A stretch of DNA of 37,500 bases. It comes from Acidimicrobiia bacterium (GTDB taxonomy: Bacteria; Actinomycetota; Acidimicrobiia; Acidimicrobiales; Poriferisodalaceae). The stretch spans positions 1 through 37,500 of the forward strand of contig JAJDTF010000160.1 of the NCBI GenBank assembly GCA_022827265.1, in the 5' to 3' direction. The notes under the pieces are model-generated. The model did no database searches and was not told where the DNA came from. It was given only the letters and a program-made list of their open reading frames with translations. Positions 7,478 through 14,531 of the stretch are shown piece by piece. The translations under genes and the position numbers were made by a program. Within the stretch, counting starts at the first letter, position 1. Each line of letters begins with the position of its first letter.

Positions 7478-8566
7478 ATGACCAAACGAACCCTCGCGGC
7501 GCTCGCAGCGCTGCTTGTCGCAGCGTCCACGCTCACTGTCATCGCGGCAGCGCCCGCTGGCGCTCACGGCGTCAGCGTGCGCCGCTGCGCCTATGACCCG
7601 TTCGCGGGAAATCAGTGCTGGAACGAGACGAGCTACAACCACCCTCACACGCCCGTCCAGCGAAATCTGACATGCGGCGAGGGGATGCTCGGCACCTACC
7701 CGAACTGCTACCCGGCCCCGTCCACCAACGAGAACCACGACCCCAACGCCGACAAAGACGACGACAGCGGCGGCGGCGGTGACTCGGGCGGCGGAGATGA
7801 CTCCGAGGGAGATGACTCCGGGGGAGATGACTCCGGCACCGGCGGCTCGGGTGGCGCCGGCACCGGCGGCACTACGACTACCACCACGAGCACCGACCCC
7901 TGCGGCGACTGGGCAAACGCCGTGATCGCAGCGGTCAACAAGAACAACGACGGCACCGGCACCTACACCGCGCCGCCAGCCGCGCCGGCGGCGTGCAAGG
8001 GCTCCACCACAAACGAGATGTTCAACAAGATCAAGAGCAAGCTCGCCGAAATAGGCCGCAAGATTTCTGAGTACCAGGGCGAGGCCGTCGAGGGCGAGCG
8101 CGAGGCAACCGAACAGGCGTACGAAGACCTTCGCAAAGCGCTCAAAGCAGCCTGGAATTATGAGGTTCCGGGCTACGAATACTTGGATGCCACCAACGAG
8201 TTTCTCCTCTGCGCCGGTGTTGTCGCCATCTATGTCAGGACGAAGGGCAAGGCCGCCAAGATTCCCGGCTGGACACAAGTTGTGGCCGGTCTTGGCTGTA
8301 CGAATGCGCTTGTTGCTCTGGAGATTCACTACCGTGACCCCGGCACCGGCAGCTCGGGTGGCTCCGGCTCAGGTGGCGGTAGCCAGCAGCCGACGCCTGA
8401 TCCGAACGATCCTGACGGCGACTACGACGGCGACGGCACGACCTCGCGCGAGGAGCTGAAGAAAGCGGATCAGAAGCTCTGGGACGAGGAGATCACCGAT
8501 GAGGAATACATGCGGATTTGGCGCAAGTACGCCTGCGACCAAGGCGACACCCACGAATGCAGGTGA
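7478..8566 (+). CDS. Secreted modular protein A with Cys module, acidic linker and EF-hand-like loop
   Basis: It encodes 362 residues. The signal peptide is MTKRTLAALAALL... with likely cleavage after AGA (about residue 29). Next is a module shared with genes B and C (VRRCAYDPFAGNQCW, about 34-48), then TYPNCYP as in B, and an acidic Asp/Ser/Gly linker containing repeated GDDS. After that come a helix-rich middle (IKSKLAEIGRKISEYQ...) and a hydrophobic stretch near NEFLLCAGVVAIYV. The C-terminal module contains the EF-hand-type loop DYDGDGTTSREE (residues 315-326) and ends EEYMRIWRKYACDQGDTHECR. The ATG is supported by the ribosome site and signal peptide. I know no named family. The C-terminal module recurs in two other places nearby, always before a small membrane protein gene. 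It is probably exported and calcium-binding or surface-located; the function is unknown. Confidence 0.8.
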   Translation: MTKRTLAALAALLVAASTLTVIAAAPAGAHGVSVRRCAYDPFAGNQCWNETSYNHPHTPVQRNLTCGEGMLGTYPNCYPAPSTNENHDPNADKDDDSGGGGDSGGGDDSEGDDSGGDDSGTGGSGGAGTGGTTTTTTSTDPCGDWANAVIAAVNKNNDGTGTYTAPPAAPAACKGSTTNEMFNKIKSKLAEIGRKISEYQGEAVEGEREATEQAYEDLRKALKAAWNYEVPGYEYLDATNEFLLCAGVVAIYVRTKGKAAKIPGWTQVVAGLGCTNALVALEIHYRDPGTGSSGGSGSGGGSQQPTPDPNDPDGDYDGDGTTSREELKKADQKLWDEEITDEEYMRIWRKYACDQGDTHECR

Positions 8567-8580
8567 GGCGGGAAACGACG

Positions 8581-8847
8581 ATGAGCGCCCCAAGCTACCC
8601 TGACACCATGAGCGCCGACGCCGCGACGCTGGCCCCGCCGCAGAAGAAACGCGAAGGCATGTGGCGCTGGTTGTCGTGGCTGTCGTGCATGTTGACGGTC
8701 TTGTTTCTAGGCCAAGTGATTGCCCGACGGTCTTTGTGGGCCGGAGTGATGCTCATGCTTAGCGTCGCGATTGTCGGCATGGTCTACGAGTGGATCAAGC
8801 GCCGGCGCAACACCCACCGCGGGGCTGAGGCGGTTTCGTCGGGCTGA
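8581..8847 (+). CDS. Small two-helix membrane protein 1 (YPDTM family)
   Basis: It encodes 88 residues starting MSAPSYPDTM. Two hydrophobic segments (about 27-47 and 52-71) end in a basic KRRR tail, which would place both ends in the cytoplasm. It starts 15 bp after the secreted-protein stop, behind a GAGGCGGGAAACGACG ribosome region that is repeated almost exactly before the second membrane protein at 9218. The N-terminal peptide recurs in that protein and, as non-start codons, before the one at 14508. The constant pairing with the C-terminal modules suggests a partner or protective role. It has no recognised family. Confidence 0.7.
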   Translation: MSAPSYPDTMSADAATLAPPQKKREGMWRWLSWLSCMLTVLFLGQVIARRSLWAGVMLMLSVAIVGMVYEWIKRRRNTHRGAEAVSSG

Positions 8848-9203
8848 CGTTCGGCGCTGCGGCCGTTCCCGTCGTTGTCGGAAGCGGCGGTGCTGCTGTC
8901 GCTGGCGGGGCGACGTTCGGCGGTGCGTGTAGTTACGCGGCATACAAAACCGAGTCGCTGCCGCTGCCGCAGCTGATCCCGGAAGGGTGGACCCCGCCGA
9001 ACGATGACAGCGGCTCGGGCGGCTCCAGCCAGCAGCCGTCGCCTGACCCGAACGATCCCGAAGGCGACGGCGAGACCACGGCCGAGGACACGCACGAGGC
9101 AGCCCTCAGATACGAGGCCGGGGAGCTCACCGACGCGGAGTACTACCGGATCATCTACAAGTCCTGGTGCGACAATGGCGACAGCTACTACTGCGGCAAG
9201 TGA
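8829..9203 (+). pseudogene. Orphan C-terminal module of a second secreted paralogue
   Basis: An open frame without a usable ATG or GTG reads GGFVGLTFGAAAVPVVVGSGGA, a hydrophobic stretch, then CSYAAYKTESLPLPQLIP and a Ser/Gly linker. SSQQPSPDPNDPEGDGETTAED is very close to the linker of protein A. It ends HEAALRYEAGELTDAEYYRI...WCDNGDSYYCGK. This is the 3' end of a paralogue of gene A with its signal peptide and Cys module missing. It overlaps the end of the first membrane-protein gene in another frame and is followed by its own membrane-protein gene. It may be a silent cassette that could recombine with gene A, or simple decay. Confidence 0.65.
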
Positions 9204-9217
9204 GGCGGGAAACGACG

Positions 9218-9526
9218 ATGAACGCCGCGAATTACCCTGACACCATGGTTTCGACACGGCAGGGCGATTGGCGCAAGACGCGTCATGACGTGATGGAACC
9301 AGAGTTGCCGTCGTGGTGGCGGCCTGACTTCACGTCTCGCCACGCGAGAGAGCGCCAAGCACAGGCGTTCCATGTGACGATCCCCTTTGTCATAGCGGCG
9401 TTCTTGTTCCGGCTGTTGGTGGGCCTTGACTTCTACATGAGCTTCGCTGCCGCCGCGCCGTTTGCAGCCATCGGCTGGCTTGGCCTGCGAGCACGGCTGA
9501 AGTACCGCCGCGAACGCCGCCTGTAG
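9218..9526 (+). CDS. Small two-helix membrane protein 2 (YPDTM family)
   Basis: It encodes 102 residues starting MNAANYPDTMVSTRQ. Hydrophobic segments lie at about 51-70 and 72-90, and the tail is strongly basic (RARLKYRRERRL). It starts 15 bp after the orphan C-terminal module and has the same GAGGCGGGAAACGACG upstream stretch as the first membrane protein. Outside the first ten residues it differs strongly from its neighbour, which fits a module-specific partner. A good intrinsic terminator follows at 9613-9641. Confidence 0.7.
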   Translation: MNAANYPDTMVSTRQGDWRKTRHDVMEPELPSWWRPDFTSRHARERQAQAFHVTIPFVIAAFLFRLLVGLDFYMSFAAAAPFAAIGWLGLRARLKYRRERRL

Positions 9527-9612
9527 ACCGTTACGGGTTTGGCGGACTGCTAGCGCGCTCAGCGGCGCTGTAGCGCCTGCTGTGGGGCAGGCTGCTGCTT
9601 TCCGCTTGCGGG
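9527..9612 (+). other. Short gap before the array terminator
   Basis: There is no coding signal. A short GCGCTGTAGCGC inverted repeat near 9566-9577 precedes the strong terminator. Confidence 0.4.
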
Positions 9613-9641
9613 ACCCCTCAGGGTCGGCTCTGAGGGGTTTT
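9613..9641 (+). terminator. Intrinsic terminator ending the array A operon
   Basis: ACCCCTCAG (9613-9621) and CTGAGGGGT (9630-9638) form a perfect 9-bp stem with an 8-nt loop, followed by TTTT. It lies 87 bp after the second membrane-protein stop and marks the end of the secreted/membrane array on the plus strand. Confidence 0.85.
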
Positions 9642-9781
9642 GCGCGTGCTGGTTCGGCGGTGCCGTTGTGATCGGGCCGCTCGACGGGCCGCCTTGGCGT
9701 GGCCGCAGCCGCGGGACTGGCTTCGAGAGGGACGCGGAGCGCGTCGCTGGCGGAGGCAGCGAGGAGCATGCGCTCAACGCC

Positions 9782-9963
9782 GGTGGCCGTGTGGCAGAAG
9801 CGGCGCTCCCGGACATCGAGCCGCTGCGCTGAGCACAAACGCTGTCAGTGCCTCAGCTCTGAGCGCGCTCGGGCCACCTCAGTCTCGGTGAAATTCCCGT
9901 GCACGGCCTCCCAATCTGCAACGACGTCGCTGAGGTCCCGGGTGACGAGCCAACTGCGTGCTG
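9782..9963 (+). repeat. Inverted repeat arm 1 (~180 bp), pairs with 13935-14112
   Basis: This stretch, from GGTGGCCGTGTGGCAGAAGC to ACGAGCCAACTGCGTGCTGC, matches the reverse complement of 13935-14112 with only a few differences. It covers the 3' half of the antitoxin gene plus about 65 bp beyond its stop. Together with the inverted leaders at 7119 and 15614, it shows that 7.1-15.6 kb is organised as two inverted, partly degenerate copies of one array. Confidence 0.85.
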
Positions 9964-10069
9964 CATCGGCCAGCCATACGGACACGCTCTGATCCTTGGT
10001 TGCAGCGGCCTCGCGAACCATTGCCGCGAGTTCTGACTCGAGCGAGAGGGTACGGCGTTCGACGGCCAC
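9845..10069 (-). CDS. Ribbon-helix-helix antitoxin-like protein, no adjacent toxin
   Basis: It encodes 74 residues: MAVERRTLSLESELAAMVREAAATKDQSVSVWLADAA, then RSWLVTRDLSDVVADWEAVHGNFTETEVARARSEL. A short strand followed by two helices is the ribbon-helix-helix DNA-binding fold of VapB-type antitoxins, and the WEAVHGNFTETE segment resembles the toxin-wrapping tail of PIN-system antitoxins. Normally the toxin gene overlaps or follows the stop; here the downstream sequence is the inverted-repeat arm and terminator and no PIN domain is seen. It is an orphan antitoxin or regulator. A copy of its last 35 codons is at 13931-14041. Confidence 0.65.
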   Translation of the reverse strand: MAVERRTLSLESELAAMVREAAATKDQSVSVWLADAARSWLVTRDLSDVVADWEAVHGNFTETEVARARSELRH

Positions 10070-10171
10070 GGCCAGAATCGTACGCTCTCGTGACAGCAGG
10101 CGATCTCAGACGTCACGGCTCAGCGCAACGAGTTCGGTGTCTCGGCCGGCCAGGCCACCGCCCGGGCGGCC

Positions 10172-10296
10172 GTCAGGCGAGCGTGCGCAGAGGGATCTGC
10201 ACCACCGCCTCGGAGCCCGGAGGGGGCGTCCGGCGCTGCGCCCCGACTGTGTCCGCACCCGAGTCGGTTGCAGCCAGCTCTCCTGCAGCTCGTGAC
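10172..10296. pseudogene. Fused copies of the 3' ends of the sensor kinase and selO genes
   Basis: On the minus strand, 10172-10239 encodes [20 protein letters not shown] and a stop, which is the C-terminus of the kinase ending at 11623 with one Ile to Val change. Directly adjoining it on the plus strand, 10239-10295 encodes RPDCVRTRVGCSQLSCSS and a stop, which is the C-terminus of SelO ending at 16623 with two changed residues. The two gene ends lie tail-to-tail in 125 bp, while their parents are 5 kb apart. These are remnants of duplication or of an earlier gene order. Confidence 0.8.
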
Positions 10297-10311
10297 CCGG
10301 CGCGCGGCGCT

Positions 10312-10345
10312 CAATAAAGAAAACAAAAACAATAAAGGAAACAAA
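10312..10345 (+). repeat. Two 16-bp A-rich direct repeats upstream of the ATPase gene
   Basis: CAATAAAGAAAACAAA (10312-10327) and CAATAAAGGAAACAAA (10330-10345) differ at one base and are 18 bp apart. They lie in a roughly 60-bp AT-rich patch in otherwise very GC-rich DNA, about 100 bp before the ATPase start. They could be an operator, protein-binding iterons, or foreign DNA; no clear -35/-10 pair was recognised. Confidence 0.55.
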
Positions 10346-10446
10346 TACACTAAAGACTGCAAAAGCTCCCCGTCGACAAGGGCCACGCACATGCAGAGAG
10401 GCAATTCAGCCCAAGCCCAGCCGCCCTGCCTGCAGAGGTCGCTGTG

Positions 10447-11589
10447 ATGGCACACTCGCAGAACCCGTTTGCCCCGACATTCGGCAGAACTCCGCCAGTC
10501 ATCGCCGGCCGTGACGACATTCTGGACTCGGTCTACGAAGCCCTCGCCACCGGCACCAATCACCCCGACTACACATCGATCTTCTTCGGCGTTCGCGGAG
10601 CGGGCAAGACCGTCCTGCTCAATGCGGTCGAAGACATCGCCGGTGAACAAGGCTGGTTGACCATCTCCGAGGATGCCTCACGAGCTGGGCTCGTTGCCCG
10701 GATCGAACGGGCGGCGCTCCTGCATCTCCGTAGGCTGCTCGGGCCACAGAAGCGCCGGGTGCGGGGCGTCCAGGCCGCAGGGCTCGGTCTGGAACTTGAA
10801 GACGCACCCCCGCTTGGCGAGAGCGAAGGCCTGCGTGTAGCTCTCACGCGGCTCGGAGACCTGCTTGCCGAGCGCGGCACAGGGCTCATGATCACGATCG
10901 ACGAGCTGTTGAGCGCCGATCGCGCCGAGATCAGGGAGTTCGGCTCGGTGATGCAGCACGTGTGCCGCCGTGAGGAGCGTCCCGTCGCCTTCGCGGGCGC
11001 CGCGCTGCCGCCGTTCGAGGGATACATCGAGACCGAGGATCAGTCGGCATTCTTGCATCGCTGCTCGCGTCACAACGTCGGGCAACTCGGCCAGGTCGCC
11101 ACTCGTTTGGCGATCGCGGGGCCAATCGCGCAACAAGGCCGCACGATCGACGACGACGCGCTCGACGCAGCGTGCGCCGCGACATCCGGATACGCCTTCA
11201 TGGTGCAACTCGTCGGCTTCTACAGCTGGGCAGCAGCACCCGCCGATTCGGAGCACATCACGCTTCGCCATGTCGAGAAGGGAACAGCCGAGGCCAATCA
11301 GCGTGTCAGCCGGGTGGTGCTCGTACCCGTCTGGAGAGACCTCTCGCCGGTCGACCGGCGCTTCCTGCGAGCGATGGCCGTCGATGATGCCGACTCAGGT
11401 CTCGCGGACATCGCCAAGCGCCTCGATGTGGACATCAACTATGCAGGCGTTTACCGCCAGCGGCTCGTACGCGCCGGCATGATCGTGGCCACCGCACGCG
11501 GACGCGTCGATCTCGCCCACAGCGCAGCGCGCCAGTGGATCCGGAACATGCCAACAGAGCCGCGCGAGCAGCCATTGGTACTTGGCTGA
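10447..11589 (+). CDS. Orc1/Cdc6-like AAA+ ATP-binding protein
   Basis: It encodes 380 residues from ATG 10447 (a GTG one codon earlier is also possible). Walker A is GVRGAGKT at 48-55 and Walker B is MITIDE at 148-153. A C-terminal helical region with VDRRFLRAMAVDD...DIAKRLDVDINYAGVYRQRLVRAGMI looks like a winged-helix DNA-binding domain. This layout fits the Orc1/Cdc6-related ATPases found in mobile or accessory regions of bacteria. It sits between the two inverted array arms with an AT-rich upstream region of its own. Its partner and task are unknown: it could be DNA-binding regulation, mobility or defence. It is convergent with the kinase gene, 33 bp apart. Confidence 0.75.
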   Translation: MAHSQNPFAPTFGRTPPVIAGRDDILDSVYEALATGTNHPDYTSIFFGVRGAGKTVLLNAVEDIAGEQGWLTISEDASRAGLVARIERAALLHLRRLLGPQKRRVRGVQAAGLGLELEDAPPLGESEGLRVALTRLGDLLAERGTGLMITIDELLSADRAEIREFGSVMQHVCRREERPVAFAGAALPPFEGYIETEDQSAFLHRCSRHNVGQLGQVATRLAIAGPIAQQGRTIDDDALDAACAATSGYAFMVQLVGFYSWAAAPADSEHITLRHVEKGTAEANQRVSRVVLVPVWRDLSPVDRRFLRAMAVDDADSGLADIAKRLDVDINYAGVYRQRLVRAGMIVATARGRVDLAHSAARQWIRNMPTEPREQPLVLG

Positions 11590-11622
11590 CCGAGGGTCCA
11601 GCGCCGCAGCGTCGGTTGGCGG

Positions 11623-13233
11623 TCAGGCGAGCGTGCGCAGGGGGATCTGCACTATGGCTTCGGAGCCCGGAGGGGGCGTCCGGCGCCGCACCTCGAAGGT
11701 GCCGCCGAGATCTGACCCGCACAGCGCCCGGACGATCGAGGTGCCGAGGCCGCCTGATCGCTGAGTGTCGTAGTCGGCGCGGATGCCGATGCCGTCGTCG
11801 CGCACGACCATCGACAGCAGGTCCGGCGACGGCCGGGAGATCTCCACCTCGACGCGGCCGATGGGGCTCTCGTCGAGCGCCGGCGCCGCCTCCAGCGCTT
11901 GGTCGTCGATCTCCCACAACTGGGGAAAGGCGTGGTCGACGGCATTCTGGAGCAGCTCATTGAGCACCACGGCCAGCGAAGTCGCCGTCTGAGATCGCAG
12001 CATCCCCGCTTCGCAGGAGACGGTGAAGTCGATGGGCCGCTCCGGGAACGTGATGCTCTGGCGCATCGTCTCGGTCAGCGTCTCGGCCACATCGCAGAAG
12101 TCGACGTCGTCGGTGGTCTCGGTCGACAGCGTCTGGTGCACGAGCGCGATGGCGCGGATGCGTCGCACTGCCTCGTCGAGCGCCCGGTTCGCCTCGCGCG
12201 ACTCCAAGCGGCGAGCCTGGATGCGCAGCAGCGACGAGACCGTCTGCAGGTTGTTGGTGACCCGGTGGTGAATCTCCCGGATGGTGGCGTCCTTCGAGAT
12301 GAGCAGCCGGTCGCGGCGACGCAGCTCGGTCACGTCGCGCAGCAGGACCAGGGCGTTGCGCACGGGCGTGTCGGTGAGCGGCAGCGCCTGCAGCTGCACC
12401 GTCACCGAGTGGTGCTCCACCTCGTCCACCACAGGGATCCCGCCGCTCATGGCCCGCCCCACGACGTCCGGTCCAAGATCGAGGTCTCGCACGCGGCGCC
12501 CTTGCACATTGCCGCCGACCCCGATGCGGTGCAGGGCGCTGACCGCATTGGGCGTGGCGAACCCGATGCGTGTCGTCTCGTCGGTCAGGAACAGCCCGTC
12601 GCCTACCCGCGGGGCTTCTTCGTGGGTGACATCGGCCCCCCGATACGGAAATGAGCCGGCTGCGACCATGCGTGCGAGGCGCCCGAACGTCGCGATGTAG
12701 GTGCGCTCGAGCTCACCGGGATCACGGATGTCGGTGAAGCGCGGCGTCACCTCGCTGCTCATCACGGCAATCGTCACGCCGTCGAAGGTCACCGGCACCG
12801 CAGTGATGCGAGCGCGCCGGTCACCGGGCACGCGCAGGCCCTCGCCGGTGACGATGACGCCGCGGGCAAAGGCCTCTGACACCAGTGGCCGCTCTCCGGC
12901 GGCCACGCAGAGCCCGATGTGGTCGTCGCGGTACAGCGTGCGGCCGGTCGTCGGCCGGATCTGGCCGATCACGGTCAGCGGTGTCTCGGGGCCGAGCCGG
13001 CGCCACGGACGGGGCGGGCCGTCGGGGCGGGCCGAGTCGGGGTCGGCGACTTCGTCGGGCAGCTCGTCGAGTGCGGTCACCTGTCCGGGCACGAACAGCA
13101 GCAGGTCCGAGAACGACAGGTCGGCCAGCAGCGACCACCATGCGAGCAGGCGGCGCAGGTGCTCGCGCGGGCCGTCGCGGGTGTTGTCGCGCACGCTGTC
13201 TGCGGGCAGCGGCCGATCGTCGGGCGCCCGCAT
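11623..13233 (-). CDS. PdtaS-like sensor histidine kinase
   Basis: It encodes 536 residues. The N-terminal half looks like the GAF-type sensor region of PdtaS ([20 protein letters not shown]), followed by a PAS-like domain around 210-300. The HisKA_2 dimerisation domain has the phospho-acceptor in [20 protein letters not shown] (His322). The ATPase domain shows [15 protein letters not shown] (Asn430) and DDGIGI (479-484). There is no membrane segment, so it is cytosolic. In Mycobacterium, PdtaS phosphorylates the RNA-binding antiterminator PdtaR; no regulator gene is next to it here. The DUF3107 gene is 7 bp upstream on the same strand, probably cotranscribed. A duplicated 3' end lies at 10172. 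Confidence 0.9.
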   Translation of the reverse strand: MRAPDDRPLPADSVRDNTRDGPREHLRRLLAWWSLLADLSFSDLLLFVPGQVTALDELPDEVADPDSARPDGPPRPWRRLGPETPLTVIGQIRPTTGRTLYRDDHIGLCVAAGERPLVSEAFARGVIVTGEGLRVPGDRRARITAVPVTFDGVTIAVMSSEVTPRFTDIRDPGELERTYIATFGRLARMVAAGSFPYRGADVTHEEAPRVGDGLFLTDETTRIGFATPNAVSALHRIGVGGNVQGRRVRDLDLGPDVVGRAMSGGIPVVDEVEHHSVTVQLQALPLTDTPVRNALVLLRDVTELRRRDRLLISKDATIREIHHRVTNNLQTVSSLLRIQARRLESREANRALDEAVRRIRAIALVHQTLSTETTDDVDFCDVAETLTETMRQSITFPERPIDFTVSCEAGMLRSQTATSLAVVLNELLQNAVDHAFPQLWEIDDQALEAAPALDESPIGRVEVEISRPSPDLLSMVVRDDGIGIRADYDTQRSGGLGTSIVRALCGSDLGGTFEVRRRTPPPGSEAIVQIPLRTLA

Positions 13234-13240
13234 CCGGGTC

Positions 13241-13471
13241 TCAGTCGGCTGCGAAGCCGATGCGCCGATCGCCAGCCGGACCCAGCTCCAGGTAGGCGAG
13301 CTTGTCGATGGGCACGCCGACGCGGCGCCCGCTGCGATCGTTCAGCCAGAGCACTGTGTCGTCGCCGCTGAGCGCTCCTTCGAGCGCCGCCGCCGCGTCT
13401 TCAGCAGCCTCGTCGTCGATCTCGACGCTGAGCTCCCGACCGCCGTGCGTGATGCCGATCCGGATGTCCAT
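13241..13471 (-). CDS. DUF3107 family protein
   Basis: This 76-residue protein is typical of the short actinobacterial DUF3107 family (MDIRIGITHGGRELSVEIDD, then GRRVGVPIDKLAYLELGP, ending RIGFA). Function is unknown. The length matches the family. It is followed after 7 bp by the PdtaS-like kinase gene. Both look like core genes caught between the accessory array arms. Confidence 0.85.
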   Translation of the reverse strand: MDIRIGITHGGRELSVEIDDEAAEDAAAALEGALSGDDTVLWLNDRSGRRVGVPIDKLAYLELGPAGDRRIGFAAD

Positions 13472-13593
13472 GGCCGCAGGCTACCGGTGGTGCTCGGCGC
13501 GAACGCCGAGCTGCGCCGAGTGCACCCGGCTCCGCCGCATGTCTTCGGCAGCTTGTGCGGCAAGAGTGACGGGCCTGCAAGATGTCCGCTTCT

Positions 13594-13785
13594 TCACACG
13601 CTGCATCTCGACCGCGAAGCCGAAGCCAAGGCAGCAGACGCCTTCAGTTCGGCACCCGCCGAAGGCGCTCGCTGACGCGTCAGCGCTTCGCGCCAGTCGC
13701 GGGGACGCGTCGTGAGAAACTGCCGCCACGACAGCCGCCATGCCTGCGCTGCACTCATGACGTCGGCGTAGTTCGTGGTGTTCAT
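13594..13785 (-). CDS. Truncated member of the small YPDTM membrane-protein family
   Basis: It encodes 63 residues starting MNTTNYADVMSAAQAWRLSWRQ. The first ten residues match the family signature (MNAANYPDTM, MSAPSYPDTM), and its ATG overlaps the stop of a remnant C-terminal module (ATGA), the same order as in array A. It has no clear transmembrane helix, so the body is probably truncated or replaced. It lies at the far end of array B. Confidence 0.45.
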   Translation of the reverse strand: MNTTNYADVMSAAQAWRLSWRQFLTTRPRDWREALTRQRAPSAGAELKASAALASASRSRCSV

Positions 13786-13932
13786 TCGTCGCCCTCCGCT
13801 CCCGGGTTGCAGTCGGTCGGGTCGGGGTTCGCGAACCACTGCGTGAGCCTGCAATACGGCAGGCGGCGCCGGTCCAGGCTGTCGCCGCCTGGCGCTCGGC
13901 CGGCGCCGGTCCCGCTCGGCCGCAGCACGCAG
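13782..13932 (-). pseudogene. Remnant C-terminal module before the MNTTNY gene
   Basis: A frame ending at TGA 13782-13784 reads GGDSLDRRRLPYCRLTQWF, then ANPDPTDCNPGAEGDE. It holds two cysteines and a Trp in spacing like the ends of the secreted proteins, and its stop overlaps the start of a YPDTM-type gene. It has no start codon and is cut by the inverted-repeat arm, so I read it as a fragment of another secreted paralogue. Confidence 0.4.
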
Positions 13933-14041
13933 TTGGCTCGTCACCCGGGGCCTCAGCGACGTCGTTGCAGATTGGGAGGCCGTGCACGGGAAGTTCACCG
14001 AGACTGAGGTGGCACAAGCGCGCTCAGAGCTGAGGCACTGA
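13931..14041 (+). pseudogene. Truncated copy of the ribbon-helix-helix antitoxin gene
   Basis: The plus strand encodes WLVTRGLSDVVADWEAVHGK, then FTETEVAQARSELRH and a stop. This is the last 35 or so residues of the antitoxin at 9845-10069 with three substitutions. The N-terminal DNA-binding strand is absent, so this copy cannot be functional. Confidence 0.75.
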
Positions 14042-14112
14042 CAGCGTTTGTGCTCAGCGCAGCGGCCTGATGTCCGGGAGCGCCGCTTCTGCCACACGGC
14101 CACCGGGTCTGT
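13935..14112 (-). repeat. Inverted repeat arm 2, pairs with 9782-9963
   Basis: This is the reverse complement of 9782-9963 with few mismatches, including the antitoxin 3' half and about 65 bp beyond its stop up to GCCACACGGCCACCGG. Homology stops abruptly on both sides, consistent with recombination breakpoints. Confidence 0.85.
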
Positions 14113-14148
14113 CAGCGCGCTCCTAGCGAACAACCGGGGCGCTGAGCC

Positions 14149-14508
14149 TCAGCTAGACCGGCCGCCCCGCCGCAGCCTCGGCCTCACGCCGCGCTCCCTC
14201 TCCGCGGTGAGCGCGGCCATGCAGGCTGCGTAGCGTTCGGGATGCCTCCGCTTCTGCCACACGGAGTTCAGCCAGCCCATGCCCGCAACAGCAGCGGCAG
14301 CGCTCGCGAACACGGCTAGCTGAGTTGCACTGGTCGGCACCGGCCGATCATCGCCGAACGGTGCCAGCCATTCCGTCCCACCGAGCCAGATCAGCGGGAA
14401 AGTGAGGCTGCTCAAGAACCACCAACGCCCGAAGCGCCACCAAAGCGCCTGCCAGTACGTGACGCCGACGGCGGAGTCTGTCGTGCCGCTGTGCGCCTCG
14501 GTAGTCAT
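14149..14508 (-). CDS. Small two-helix membrane protein 3 (array B)
   Basis: It encodes 119 residues with hydrophobic segments at about 29-45 and 62-82 and a basic C-terminus (SVWQKRRHPERY...RPRLRRGGR). The preceding codons read S-A-P-N-Y-P-D-T in frame, the family signature, but the original upstream start has become ATA, so translation must begin at the second Met (14508). It lies 23 bp after the stop of the gene B C-terminal module, the same position as the membrane-protein genes in array A. The VWQKRR stretch also appears, in another context, in the inverted-repeat arms, hinting that the arms contain debris of this gene family. Confidence 0.65.
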   Translation of the reverse strand: MTTEAHSGTTDSAVGVTYWQALWWRFGRWWFLSSLTFPLIWLGGTEWLAPFGDDRPVPTSATQLAVFASAAAAVAGMGWLNSVWQKRRHPERYAACMAALTAERERGVRPRLRRGGRSS

Positions 14509-14531
14509 GGTGTCAGGGTAGTTTGGGGCGC

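Larger units (their letters stand above)
10070..10446. other. Non-coding stretch: mosaic of gene ends plus AT-rich repeats
   Basis: I see no intact gene in these 377 bp. The stretch contains a junction of two copied gene 3' ends (10172-10296), then an A-rich block with two direct repeats (10312-10345), leading to the ATPase start at 10447. Confidence 0.6.

Noticed and set aside
9699..9992. Plus-strand frame similar to the minus-strand frame 13594-14133 (shared VAVWQKRRSRTS...)
   Set aside because: The similarity comes from the duplicated inverted-repeat DNA, which mainly carries the antitoxin 3' half on the other strand; codon use does not support coding in this frame.
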